Source of the DNA: Bombyx mori
Taxonomy: Eukaryota > Arthropoda > Insecta > Lepidoptera > Bombycidae
NCBI RefSeq assembly: GCF_030269925.1
Contig: NC_085135.1
Coordinates: 10,664,753 to 10,728,752, forward strand
Direction of reading: 5' to 3'
DNA length: 64,000 nucleotides
In this document: one piece after another, positions 18,587 through 28,568 of the stretch
Numbering within the stretch: position 1 is the stretch's first letter
How the letters are laid out: each line of letters begins with the position of its first letter
The notes under the pieces: generated by a model
Told to the model about the DNA's origin: nothing
What the model saw: the letters and a program-made list of their open reading frames with translations, nothing else
Databases searched by the model: none
Made by a program: the position numbers and the translations under genes

Positions 18587-20210
18587 GCATACGCAGTCTC
18601 CTTCAATCCCAGCTGCTCCAGCTACCGTTCCAAGAACTTCGTACACGGCCAAAGCCGCAGTTCGTCCTCCAACCCGTTCCATCCCTCCAAGAGCTACTGT
18701 CCCAACTACATCAGCCACTCCTACCCCGGGCACTAGGGGCCGCGCCGTAGAGCTCAAACGCCACCCACCTATATTGGTGGAGGTGCTCCCTAATTGGCCT
18801 AGCCACATGGCCGCCATTAGGGAGCGACTAGGCCGAGCTCCTTCGGTGAGGCCCCATGGGTCCGGTTTTCGATTCCTGCCTACGTCCGTGGAGGAATACA
18901 GGGCGGTCCAGTCGTACCTGTCGGGGGCTTCTGCCGCGGACAGTACCATTAAGTGGTACTGTTATGCAATGTCGGAGGACATCCCCACTAAGGTAGCGAT
19001 TCGGGGCCTCCCTGCCGACACGGACTCGGCAGCAGTCATCAACGCCCTCAAAGAACTGGGATTCCCGGCGCGCTATGCCCGGTGTATAGAGGCCAAGAGG
19101 GGTAGGCCGAGCTGCATTTTTCATGTAGCTCTAGACCACCTCTCGAAGGTCGACCTCGCCCGCTTGTATGCAGTCAGTGAACTGCTATACTTGCCGGGGG
19201 TGACGGTTGAAGGTTGGCGTCCCGGCAAGGGTCCTGCGCAGTGTCACCGCTGCCAGGCCTTTGGTCACGCCTCCTACAATTGTCATCGAGCGGTCCGCTG
19301 CGTGCGATGTGCAGGTGAGCACGTTGTGGCGGACTGCCCGAGGCCGAGGGAGGGCCCCTTCACCTGTGCAAACTGTGGTAAGGATCATGCCGCCGTCGAC
19401 AGACGGTGTGTAACCTACCGCAGGAGGCTGAGGATGATGGGGGTAACCGCTCCCCCTCCATTACCACCGGTGCCGCGGCCAAGGGCGAACCCAGTTCCTA
19501 TTCCCACCGCTGCCCCTTTACCGATCCCCAAAGGGAAGGGTAAGGGGAAGGGAAAATCTTCCCTTCCTCCTTCCCAACCCACACTCCTTCCTACGAATGT
19601 GGAGGCCCACGCCGCAGCGGCAACGCTGATGGCGGAGGCTAACCCACCACGTCCTTCCACATCTTTCGCTCCAGTCCCAAGAGCTCCAGCTGTTGCGTCC
19701 TCAAAACAAGTACGCTCTACCGGAGGGAAAGCCGCAAGAAACGCAAAAAAAAATAAAAACAAAAAAATAAAAAAAAGGCAGAAGAAACTTGCGGCAAGGG
19801 CCCAAGAACAAGCATTGCAAAATCAGGCCACAGGCAGTACTTCAACTGCCCAACCCAAGCCACAAAAAGAGGCGCCTCAACAAATGGAGGTGGAGTATGT
19901 GGAGCCGGAAGAGGCAGTAGCCTCCACCTCCTCTACATCCAGGCCAATAAAAATAACGTCGATCGAGAAGCCCCAAGACCCAACGACCTCGGGCCCAAAT
20001 TTGCAAACCCTCCCACCCCGCCCGCAGCGTGAGCGGCGCAGTGGTCGGCAGGCCTCCCAGCCTGCCGGCTTTGCTGCATGGCTGCTCAAGCTATGGGAGA
20101 AATTATCTGAGGTGATCTCCGGAGTGATCCGTGAGATCGCCTCAGGAGCCAGCCCTTTCGGGGTGCTCCTGTCGGGGTTCTACCAGATGATTGCGCAGCT
20201 CAATGGCTAG
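18587..20210 (+). pseudogene. Jockey I ORF1, C-terminal part
   Basis: Continues the frame of 9471-10093 exactly (together 748 codons). It contains a PRE_C2HC-like domain (about 18900-19230) and zinc knuckles CHRCQAFGHASYNC, CVRCAGEHVVADC and CANCGKDHAAVDRRC. A Lys-rich stretch at about 19740-19790 and a Pro/Ser-rich tail follow. This is the usual order in Jockey-clade ORF1 RNA-binding proteins. It ends at TAG 20208-20210, overlapping the ORF2 ATG by 8 bases (ATGGCTAG). The sequence itself is unbroken; only the gypsy A insertion disables it. Confidence 0.88.
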
Positions 20211-22797
20211 CCAGGAGTTGCGCATCATCTACTGGAACCCCGACGGGATTAAATCCCGTAAGAACGACCTCTTGATTCTCGCCCGGGAGTACAACCCTGA
20301 GGTTGTGCTCCTGGGCGAGACCAAGCTACGTCCTCAGGATGTGTTCAGGATTCCAAACTACTTCATGTACCGACGTGACGAGCTTACCCCTGCCGGGCGG
20401 CCGTTCAGGGGCACTGCGGCCCTCGTCAGGCGGGACGTGGTGCATGATGGGTTGGATTTGCTGTCCTTCACATCGACAAGGTCAGTCGGTGTGAGGGTAC
20501 ACACCTCGGGGGGAGATATGCGGATTTATGCCGCGTATAGACCCCCGGGGCCTGAGTTCCACCCTGAGGATATAAGACGGGCCCTGAATTACGACAGCCG
20601 CCCAGCTCTGCTGGTCGGGGACCTCAACGCGAAGCACGTCGCGTGGGGCTCCCGACTTAACACAGCAGTGGGCAGGCGGCTGTTAGAAGATGCCGATAGG
20701 GGCGACTACTCCGTGGTCGGCCCCGACGAACCCACGCACGTCCCGTCCGCCGCGCGATATCAGCCCGATGTACTGGACGTGTGTGTTCATAAGGGGCTAC
20801 GGTGCCCCGTAACGATCGAGGCACTGTACGACCTGGGTACCCCCCATCTCCCTATCCTGGTGACACTGGGTATGGGGCTCACCCGGGTTGCGACCCCGCC
20901 CCTACGACCGAAGGTCGACTGGGAGCTCGTTAAGAGACGACTGGTCGACCTTCCCGTAATTCAGGACCCCAACACCCCTGAGGGGGTCGACGACGCGGCG
21001 GTCCGCCTTGTCGACTCCATCAGGGGAGCGATCGACCAGGCGACGACTCTTGTGCCCAGCGGCGGGCCCAGAGGTATACTCCCGGCCCATCTGAAAGCGA
21101 TTATTCGCCGGAAGAGGGGCCTGAGGAGGCTCTGGGCGACAACTCGTTGTCCCAGTATCAAGCGCGAGCTTAATGAGTTGGAAGCGAAGTTGGCGGCGAA
21201 GATTAGCTCCTTTCGGGGCTATGCGTGGGAGGAACGGATTGAGGAGGCCCGTGAGGACCCCTCTTCCGTGTCCCTCCACCGACTTTGCCGCCAGCTCTCA
21301 AATCGGCCTGCCCCCACTTGTCCACTTGTGGACGAGAGGGGCAACCGATGCTTCTCGGCTCAGGCCCGCGCCGATGTCCTGGCCGCAATGCTGGAGCGGC
21401 AGTTCGCTCCAAATGACTCTGTATCCTCAGAGGCCGCATTCCACCAATCGGTGGAAGAGAGCGTAGCGAACCTACTCTCCTCCCCAGTGCCACCGTTGGG
21501 AGATGATGATTTCATCACTCCCAGCGAATTGCGCCTCTCCATCAAGCGGATGAAGAGGCGCAAGCCGCCGGGTGAGGACGGTATTCCCTCCCTCGCATTC
21601 TTCCACTTCCCTGAAACGGTCGTGTCATACATGACACGGCTGTTCAATTCCGTTCTGTCCACAGGACACTTCCCGGGAATTTGGAAATTGGGCAAGGTCA
21701 TTGCCTTGCCCAAGCCCGGCAAGGATAGGAGAAATCCCTCCAGTTACCGTCCGATCACCTTGCTGTCGCATGTGGGCAAGTTGTTCGAGCGGCTGCTGCT
21801 GAGAAGGGTGTCGCCACACATCCTTCTCAGACCCGAGCAATTCGGGTTTCGCAGCGGTCACTCGACAACGCTGCAATTGGTCCGCGTTATGCATCACTTG
21901 GCGGATCGGTCCAACGCGCGCCAGTACACGGCCGCAGTCTTTCTCGATATCGAGAAGGCCTTCGACCGTGTCTGGCATGCGGGACTGGTTCACAAGTTGT
22001 TGCATAACACGGACCTCCAGCACGCCTATGTGCGGCTGTTGTGGTCGTACCTGGAGGGAAGATCCTTCCTTGTCGCGGTCGAGGGCGCCAAGTCGTCGGT
22101 GCGCCCAGTCACGGCCGGAGTTCCTCAGGGGAGTGTCCTGGCACCACTCCTCTACGCTCTCTATACCAACGACATTCCCACGCTTGAGGGCAACCTCCAA
22201 GCGTGGGAAGCCGACGTGAAGTTGGCGCTGTTTGCCGACGACAGCGCCTACTTCGCGTCATCCAACTTCCCCTCTGCGGCCATTTCGAGGATGCAGAGGC
22301 TATTGGACTTACTGCCCCAGTGGCTGGACCGATGGAGGGTCGCGGTCAACGTGGGGAAGACTGCGGCTATCCTCTTCGGTCCGGTCCGCACAAGAGTCGT
22401 CCCGGGACAGCTCAGTCTCCGTGGCGCTAATGTCGAGTTTAGATCCAGCGTCCGGTACTTGGGGGTCGATATCGACCGGAGTTTGAGGATGACCGCCCAC
22501 GCCAAATCGGCGTTGGCGGCCGAGATTCCTCCTCCGGCCGGTGTTAGTCTCCGGGTTGCCGGTCAGGACTAAGCTCGGCATTTATAAGACGTATGTCCGT
22601 TCCCGTATCACGTACGCAGCTGCGGCCTGGTATCACCTCATCCCGCAGGTCATGCGGGTGAAGTTACAGGCCTATACGAGCGGGCTGACGGTGGACCCCA
22701 CGAGCATCTCCACAATTTAGCTCCCTTGCACGCCAGACCACCTGATGGCCTGGCGCTACCAAGGGAGCTACTTGAACCCCCTTCTATGGTAAGATAG
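20203..22797 (+). pseudogene. Jockey I ORF2 (endonuclease/reverse transcriptase), C terminus damaged
   Basis: The ATG at 20203 follows the usual overlapping start. AP-like endonuclease comes first (WNPDG, GETKL, GDLNAKHVAWGS). Then the RT with PGEDGIPS, PLSYRPIT-like and [10 protein letters not shown] blocks and the active site FADD at 22231-22242. The frame breaks around 22520-22570. The continuing frame (KLGIYKTYVRSR) then meets a deletion near 22677 that joins it to the last 40 codons, ending at TAG 22795-22797. The endonuclease and RT core are therefore open for about 775 codons, but the C-terminal domain is lost. Confidence 0.88.
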
Positions 22798-23173
22798 TCG
22801 GCTTAACCGGAGTGATATGGGAGTGCTCATAATGAGTGCCCCCATGGGACTGAGCTGTCCACACTCGTCATTTCCCCCCACATTGTTGGGGTGCTCCCTT
22901 ATGGGGACCCATTTCCCACCCCTTGGGTGGACCACTCCCCCTTATGGGGAGTGACTATACGTCGGTCCCTCCCCGCGACGGCCTTCCCCTCTTGGGGAGT
23001 TCTTAGCGGGTGAGCGCCAAAGTAGTGCCGCGGCCCCCCCTCTGATTTGTAGAGGCGGGGCCGCGGCATGGGGCCGGTGGCGGGCCCCTCGTCAGCTGTC
23101 TGTTGCCCTGGCTCTTGTATATAGTAGTATAGTTAGTTGTAGTTAGTTTAGTTAGAATTAGTTAGATTGTAAG

Positions 23174-23228
<55 letters not shown>
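22798..23228 (+). other. Jockey I 3' UTR and 55-base poly(A)
   Basis: G/C-rich with several near-repeats of CTTATGGGGA-type sequence (22888-22960) that can form small hairpins. It ends in a run of 55 A (23174-23228), much longer than the other tails in the window. Confidence 0.8.
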
Positions 23229-23229
<1 letters not shown>

Positions 23230-23755
23230 GAAGCCAAGGACAGCAGCATTGTAGTTTGCGTGGTGGCTGATGGTAAGATGTCTTGTGAGTCTGTACAGGT
23301 AGCCGGAGGTGAGACTTCCGCGGTCGCGACCCACCCAGTCCGCGAGAACCGGGCAGATCGCCTCGACGGTACGGAGGATGGCCGACGGGTCCGCCAAACG
23401 ACGAGACCACGCCTCCGGCTCCTTCCGAGATTGGAGCCCCCGCGCTCCGGCTGAACTTGCGCTAGGGCGCGCCGCCTCGCCTACGACTAGACTGTGAGGT
23501 ATCCTTGAATGACTCTGACTGCGATCGCGCGCTGCCGGCGTCGCAGCGCGGCGACGTTCTCGTGGGTAAGGACGTGGCACCAGACGGGTGCTCCGTATAG
23601 TGCCATCGACCGCACGGGTACCATCACCCTGCCTATTTCTGCCGTGAAGCAGTGGCGTATTTCGGTTTTAATGGTGGGGCAGCGGTTGTAACTATACTGA
23701 GACCTTAGAACTTCTATCTCAAGGTGTGTGGTGCGTTTGCGCTGTGGATGTAAGT
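23229..23755. repeat. Fragments of a common lepidopteran interspersed repeat, interrupted
   Basis: 23229-23301 and 23616-23755 look like the two halves of one repeat unit that I know as very abundant in silkworm DNA. The second half has CCCTGCCTATTTCTGCC and a 'GAGACCTTAGAACTT' stretch. The middle (23302-23615) is foreign. Recognition is from memory and was not searched. Confidence 0.55.
23302..23615 (-). pseudogene. Fragment of a family S-related ORF2, minus strand
   Basis: Minus-strand translation gives pieces such as WSRRLADPSA and VLADWVGRDRG, which match the C-terminal region of family S ORF2. It is clearly more diverged, with frame breaks. It is an old, both-ends-truncated fragment lying within the interspersed repeat. 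Too short to show a duplication. Confidence 0.75.
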
Positions 23756-23756
23756 A

Positions 23757-23906
23757 GTTGAAGTATTGGATGGTGACCGTTACACATTGAAAGCTTTAAA
23801 TTCAAAACGTACTTACAAATACCTACACGATAGGCTAAAAAAAATGCCAGCAGGTCATATACCAGTCGAGGTTGATGTAAATGATGATGATGAAGAGCAA
23901 GCTTAA
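23757..23906 (+). pseudogene. Short coding-like remnant of unknown origin
   Basis: 49 codons in one frame ending at TAA 23904-23906, rich in Lys/Tyr then a run of Asp/Glu (NDDDEE). No start; upstream there is a stop. The composition looks like the C terminus of a real protein, perhaps from a mobile element pol, but I do not recognise it. Confidence 0.3.
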
Positions 23907-25000
23907 ATTGTGGTGAAAACTCGAGTAAGGATAGTCTATCGGCCGTATTGTGTTCGACTGTACCAGTAGCTATTACGTAGTCGTAGCCCGGTAGAAATCG
24001 GTGTCTCTTGAGGCAACTCAAGTAGTCCGTGGGTGCGCGGTGCGCGTTTGGCTCTGGCGGAGGTCGGGGTCTGTAAAGACCATCGTGTGTAGTCAGCGGG
24101 TGATGCACACGGGCGATCCACGCTGTGGATGCGCATCATGAGGGCAATTGCAATTGCTGGTCGGCTGGAGAGCCGTGACGTTAGATATTTTTACTCGGAA
24201 GTTTTCTTTGATCTGAGTTCCTGTAAGCTATGCCTGATTTGTACAGAGTAAATTTGAAGTTTGATGAACGACTGTAGTACGTGCTCTGGCTGCTGAATAG
24301 CGAACTTTGTATACCCTATTGTTTGATTTGGTTAAAATGGTATTAAAACAGTTTAAAGCTTTGATGACTTTAAATTTCCCGATAAGTCGTAAAGTGTAGT
24401 CAGGAGTGATCGAGCGGAACAAGTGTTCTCGTGGATGTTTTTGATTGTAGGTTAACCATCACACGAGGACGTATACAGTCAGGAAGGCCGTGTCGCAATC
24501 AACACGTGGCTGCTGCAGCCAGTACGAGATATGGAACGCAAGTGCCGTCTGTCGGCGCTCGATGGGTCAACTATTCGCCGGCCGAGCGGAGCGACGTGCC
24601 GGTAGCTGCGTAACATCGGGCAATTTTGGTAAATGAAAAAAATCTGGTGAGTCGTTTTATTTTTATTTGGAAGGTGCCGAATGTTCTCTTGTCGAGAAAT
24701 CTATTATTAGTAGCTTCATAATTCAGCAATTTTATGCGATGGTTCTCATAAAAGGTTTTTGACCCAAAACTGTACGGAACATATCCTTTGCGATGGTTTA
24801 ATGCTTACCTATTGTATGTCATGGTAGTTGTTTTAATCGGTTCAGTAAGATTGAGCATTCAGCGAAATAGAACATGTAGCGGGTTATTATTCAGGTATCA
24901 ACCCACTAACAGTCGATACGTTCAGGAATCGAACCCGAACGGCGTCCGGCCACAAGCAAAACGATGTCGGTAAATTAAATGAAACAATACGAGAAATAGT
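23907..25000. other. Unassigned stretch, no gene seen
   Basis: Mixed composition, many stops in all frames. No repeat shared with the rest of the window was noticed. Confidence 0.5.
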
Positions 25001-25264
25001 TATATATTACGACAACACGATACACTACAAATTATTAACAAATTAACGAGACACAAAACAAACGACTAACAAATATGTGAATTTACAATAATGAGAGAAA
25101 AACGCGCAATCAGTACGAGGCTTTGTGGCGGACTGCCGGCGCAGCAGCCCGGCGTCACCTGCGATAACGCGGCCGCGCGTTGGCTCCTGATTGGCGCGCG
25201 CACGCATCACCTGATTTTTGCGCGCAGGTCCGCACTCAGGTAGCCGTGGCAGGATGACGCCACA
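25001..25264 (-). repeat. Probable 3' LTR part of a Kabuki-like element, minus strand
   Basis: On the minus strand, TGTGGCGTCATCC starts at 25264, right after a purine-rich tract (25265-25276) and the end of a pol remnant. This is the 3' LTR position. The far end of the LTR was not located, so the left boundary given is arbitrary. Confidence 0.5.
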
Positions 25265-25803
25265 GTACTCCCCCGCCGAGACCGATAGCTACGGTCGATA
25301 GTAGTCCGGGAAGGTGACTGTACGGCCGCTTCTTGTCTTTTGTACTGGACGCTGATGTTCTTCGCTCGTCTCGCTGGCCTTCTGTTTGTCTTCTTTCTTG
25401 CCATCGTCTCGCGTGATATAAGCAGGTTTTAGGCGATCTATGGTGACAGTTAATTGTTTGCCATTTACCTCTATGTCGAAAGATTTCGATCCTCTTCTTC
25501 TTAAGAAGAGGATCTTTGTAGGGGCCAATGTATGGTGGTTCGAGCGACTTTCGGAGGGGTCCTTGCCTCAAGAACACATGGGATGTCGTGTTTAGGTCCT
25601 TAGGCACGTAGAAGGTTCGGTTTTCGCTGTGCCATGTAGTCGATCGAGGGGCAAGTTTGTTCATATGTCCGCGTAGTCGATAAGCCAGGTCGTTGTCGTC
25701 TCCTGGGGGTGCTGCGGATGTGTTGAAGAACTGTCCAGGTAAGCGGAGAGGCTCACCGTAGACCAGTTCTGCTGCGGATGCCTGGATGTCATCTTTCCAG
25801 TGT
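25265..25803 (-). pseudogene. C-terminal integrase remnant of a Kabuki/CsRn1-like pol, minus strand
   Basis: Minus-strand frames read ASAAELVYGEPLRLPGQFF, then FYVPKDL...HVFLRQG and PPYIGPY, then IEVNGKQLTVTIDRLKPAY. This is the typical end of CsRn1-clade integrase with its GPY/F-type module. The frame changes near 25500, at a 12-bp perfect inverted repeat (25488-25499/25503-25514). The fragment is cut at 25803 by the Jockey II fragment. Confidence 0.82.
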
Positions 25804-26606
25804 GATATCGAGTAGAGGGAACCCGCTCCTCCCCGCGACCACTCACGGCTGGAGTCCCGCAAGGCTCCGTTCTCTCTCCGCTTCTATTTAGTTTATTTAT
25901 TAACGATATTCTTGGTCGCCGCCGACCCAGCTAGCCTTATTTGCTGACGACACAATCGTTTACTACTCAAGTAGAAAAAAGTCCCTAATCGCGAGTAAGC
26001 TCCAGAGCGCAGCGTTAACCCTCGGACAGTGGTTCAGAAAATGGCGCATAGACATCAACCCAGCGAAAAGCACAGCAGTGTTATTTCAAAGGGGAAACTC
26101 ACCGCTTATTTCCTCCCACATTAGGAGGAGAAATATCACCCCCCCGATCACCCTCTTCGGCCAACCTATACCCTGGGCCAGGAAGGTCAAGTACCTGGGT
26201 GTCACCCTGGATGCATCCATGACATTTCGCCCGCATATAAAAACAGTCCGCGACCGTGCCGCATTTATTCTCGGGAGACTCTATCCCATGATCTGTAAGC
26301 GAGTAAAATGTCCCTTCGGAACAAGGTGACACTTTACAAAACTTGCATAAGGCCCGTCATGACTTACGCGAGTGTGGTGTTCGCTCACGCGGCCCGCACA
26401 CACATAGACACCCTCCAATCCCTACAATCCCGCTTTTGCAGGTTAGCCGTTGGAACTCCGTGGTTCGTGAGGAACGTTGACCTACACGACGACCTGGGCC
26501 TCGAATCAGTCCAGAAATACATGAAGTCAGCGTCGGAACGGTACTTCGATAAGGCTATGCGTCATGATAATCGCTTTATCGTTGCCGCCGCTGACTACTC
26601 CCCGAA
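25803..26606 (+). pseudogene. Jockey II ORF2 fragment, plus strand
   Basis: Matches the C-terminal half of the minus-strand Jockey II ORF2 (36348-37330) from GVPQGS through the region after the RT, about 800 bases with few differences. It lacks both ends, has no poly(A) and has small indels near 25915 and 26300 that break the frame. It ends abruptly at 26606 against the reverse-transcriptase pseudogene. Confidence 0.88.
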
Positions 26607-26785
26607 TCATTGTGATGTCATTGAGATGAGTTTTATAAACGTGGACTTGGCGCAATTTTTTATAGTGAAACTGTTTTTGTTCGCATTTCATATCTTTTTG
26701 TTAAGTATTATTTTTTGTAATTATTTAGGTAAAGCTACTTATAAATAGAAAATCTGCGTTAGCTCACCGCCGGTTGGCAGCGTTC
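26607..26785 (-). pseudogene. Reverse-transcriptase pseudogene, C-terminal end (left of gypsy 2)
   Basis: The last codons and stop (26759-26761, minus strand) of the frame that continues at 34873. The AT-rich 26607-26758 is probably its 3' flank. When gypsy 2 and one GTTC are removed, the reading frame closes. Confidence 0.7.
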
Positions 26786-27056
26786 TGTTACACACTACTC
26801 TACAAAGCAGCTTTGCCCTAATCAGCTCGTTTACGAGCTCACTGTGTTTTTCCATTAGAGTCATCATTTTTAGCTTTCATGTAAAATCAAATCGTATTGA
26901 AAATCAGTTAGAATCTGGAAGCCGTCGCGAGCATACATAAGTTTGAGAAGTCAACAATAGTGTTGTAAAATTGTGAAAGTCTAATAAAAGACAGTTTAGT
27001 CGTGAAAAGTTTTTTGTGTTTTTTTTAAAAAGAAGTTTGAGAAAGGCCGTGTAACA
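26786..27056 (+). repeat. 5' LTR of gypsy 2
   Basis: 271 bp, TGTTACACACTAC to GGCCGTGTAACA. Identical to 34602-34872 by eye. Confidence 0.96.
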
Positions 27057-27059
27057 AAT

Positions 27060-27077
27060 TGGTGTCAGAAGTGGGAT
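27060..27077 (+). promoter_or_regulatory. Primer-binding site for tRNA-Leu, gypsy 2
   Basis: TGGTGTCAGAAGTGGGAT starts 3 bases after the LTR. It is complementary to the 3' end of a eukaryotic tRNA-Leu (sequence recalled). Confidence 0.75.
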
Positions 27078-27137
27078 ACCAGAGAAGAAATCTGAGACAG
27101 ACCGTCAAAGATTCTGGTATCTCGAATCCGAGCCATC

Positions 27138-27255
27138 AAACTTCAAGAACGACCGACAGTAAGCCTTGCCCTAAGGACAAGCCTGCGTCTAAACACAAAC
27201 TTCAAGAACGACCGACAGTAAGCCTTGCCCTAAGGACAAGCCTGCGTCTAAACAC
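27138..27255 (+). repeat. Tandem 59-bp duplication in the gypsy 2 leader
   Basis: Two identical units (27138-27196, 27197-27255), each with a GTAAGC donor-like site. A further donor-like GTAAGC follows at about 27271 and GTGAGT at about 27439. Confidence 0.85.
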
Positions 27256-27588
27256 AACTCAAGAGGACGACGGTAAGCCTCCGCTGTTAAGCGTGAGCCC
27301 GCTCCAGCCGCGACGTGACGCACAGAGACGACAGTCCAGCTGCTTCTCCAATTCTAACTCACCCACCATCAATCAGCATCCAGAACATAACTACCAGCAT
27401 CCTGCTCCTGACGAGGCAATGCGGTACGACGTGCTTCTGTGAGTGCTCTACACTTCAAATTCTCCGAAAATTTTCAAAGTTCCTTAATCTTAATTTTAAT
27501 TTTCTAAATTTACATTTAATTCTAACCTGTATTTCAAGTGCTATTTTTGTATTCCAATTTTATCCAGCACATCATAATTCAAACCTAA

Positions 27589-28515
27589 ATGTCAGTCAAA
27601 TCGGAATCTTCAAAGAAAGGCGAAATGACGGACAAAATTACCTTATCCTTTTTAACCAAATTCATCAAAACTTATAATGGGGACAGAGAATCACTCCCCG
27701 CGTTTTTAACTAATTGTGACAATGCAATGTCCTTAGCTAGTTCGGATCAACAACCCGTCTTATGTAAATTTATTATCTCACAATTAGAAGGAAAAGCCCA
27801 AGTCGCATGTAGTCTAAAAACGTTTACTAAGTGGACGGAACTAAAAAACTTTTTAAGGTCAACCTTTGGAGAGAAAAAACACTCCATTCATTTACTTTCT
27901 GATTTGCAACATTGTAAACAATTATTAAATGAGGATGTTACTAAATTTTCCTTAAGAATTGAACAAATATTAACGCGTATTCATTCTAACATTCATTATA
28001 GTTGTAAGGACGAAAGGGAGCTTCTAGGCAGAACCGCAGCCATGGAGGATCTTGCCCTTAACACATTTTTATTGGGATTAAATCCATCACTATCTAATAT
28101 AGTTCGTTGTAAAAATCCAACAACCCTCAGTGACGCCATACAATATGCCATTGATGAGGAAAAAATATTCAATCTGTACAAAATTAACACAAAATCCCAA
28201 AAACAATGTTCGGTCTGTAACAAAGCGGGCCATACTTCCTCAGAATGTTTTAAAAATAAAAAACCTTTTTCAAAAAACGTTTTCCAAATTCATCATCAAA
28301 ATAATTTTAATAAAAATCAAAAACCTAATTCTAATAACTCTTATATTAAAACGTGTAATTATTGTAAAAGAACCGGTCACACGCTTACGGAATGTCGCAA
28401 GCGTCAATTTAACGAGAATCGCCGCGAAAACGCAAATTCCGCGCAAAACGATAACTCGTATATTAGGTCTCGTGTTGCACCTGCGCAACCGTGTGAACAA
28501 GAAAATTTAAACTAA
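27589..28515 (+). CDS. gag: Gypsy 2 Gag polyprotein
   Basis: 308 codons, ATG 27589 to TAA 28513-28515. It has the same architecture as gypsy A Gag: a helical N-terminal domain with LEGKAQVAC, then nucleocapsid. Here there are two zinc knuckles: CSVCNKAGHTSSEC at 207-220 and CNYCKRTGHTLTEC at 256-269. The second aligns with the single knuckle of gypsy A; the first has been lost there or gained here. The frame is intact. It ends with the TTTAAAC heptamer right before the stop. Confidence 0.92.
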   Translation: MSVKSESSKKGEMTDKITLSFLTKFIKTYNGDRESLPAFLTNCDNAMSLASSDQQPVLCKFIISQLEGKAQVACSLKTFTKWTELKNFLRSTFGEKKHSIHLLSDLQHCKQLLNEDVTKFSLRIEQILTRIHSNIHYSCKDERELLGRTAAMEDLALNTFLLGLNPSLSNIVRCKNPTTLSDAIQYAIDEEKIFNLYKINTKSQKQCSVCNKAGHTSSECFKNKKPFSKNVFQIHHQNNFNKNQKPNSNNSYIKTCNYCKRTGHTLTECRKRQFNENRRENANSAQNDNSYIRSRVAPAQPCEQENLN

Positions 28516-28568
28516 ATCGGATTTCGTTGCCGTGTCCTTCGAAATCCAATCAAAATCATAAAGACACG
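28506..28568 (+). promoter_or_regulatory. -1 frameshift signal with predicted pseudoknot, gypsy 2
   Basis: The heptamer TTTAAAC (28506-28512) reads T TTA AAC in the gag frame. After a 6-base spacer, GGATTTCG (28519-28526) pairs with CGAAATCC (28540-28547). Loop bases CGTGTC (28531-28536) pair with GACACG (28563-28568). This is the standard layout of a retroviral -1 site; pol is in the -1 frame and open through the site. Confidence 0.82.

Larger units (their letters stand above)
9349..23228 (+). mobile_element. Jockey-clade non-LTR retrotransposon (Jockey I), split by gypsy A
   Basis: ORF1 with zinc knuckles, ORF2 with endonuclease and an FADD-type reverse transcriptase, a 3' UTR and a 55-base poly(A) (23174-23228). 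ORF1 is interrupted by gypsy A (10094-18582) and becomes one continuous frame when gypsy A and one GTAC are removed. The exact 5' end is uncertain. An A18 run ends at 9348, and I take the element to start just after it, possibly because it inserted into an A-rich site. No clear duplication was found. Confidence 0.85.

Noticed and set aside
24925..24935. tRNA gene or SINE promoter (B-box GGTTCGATTCC on the minus strand)
   Set aside because: A perfect B-box word, but no A-box at the right distance and no cloverleaf could be folded.
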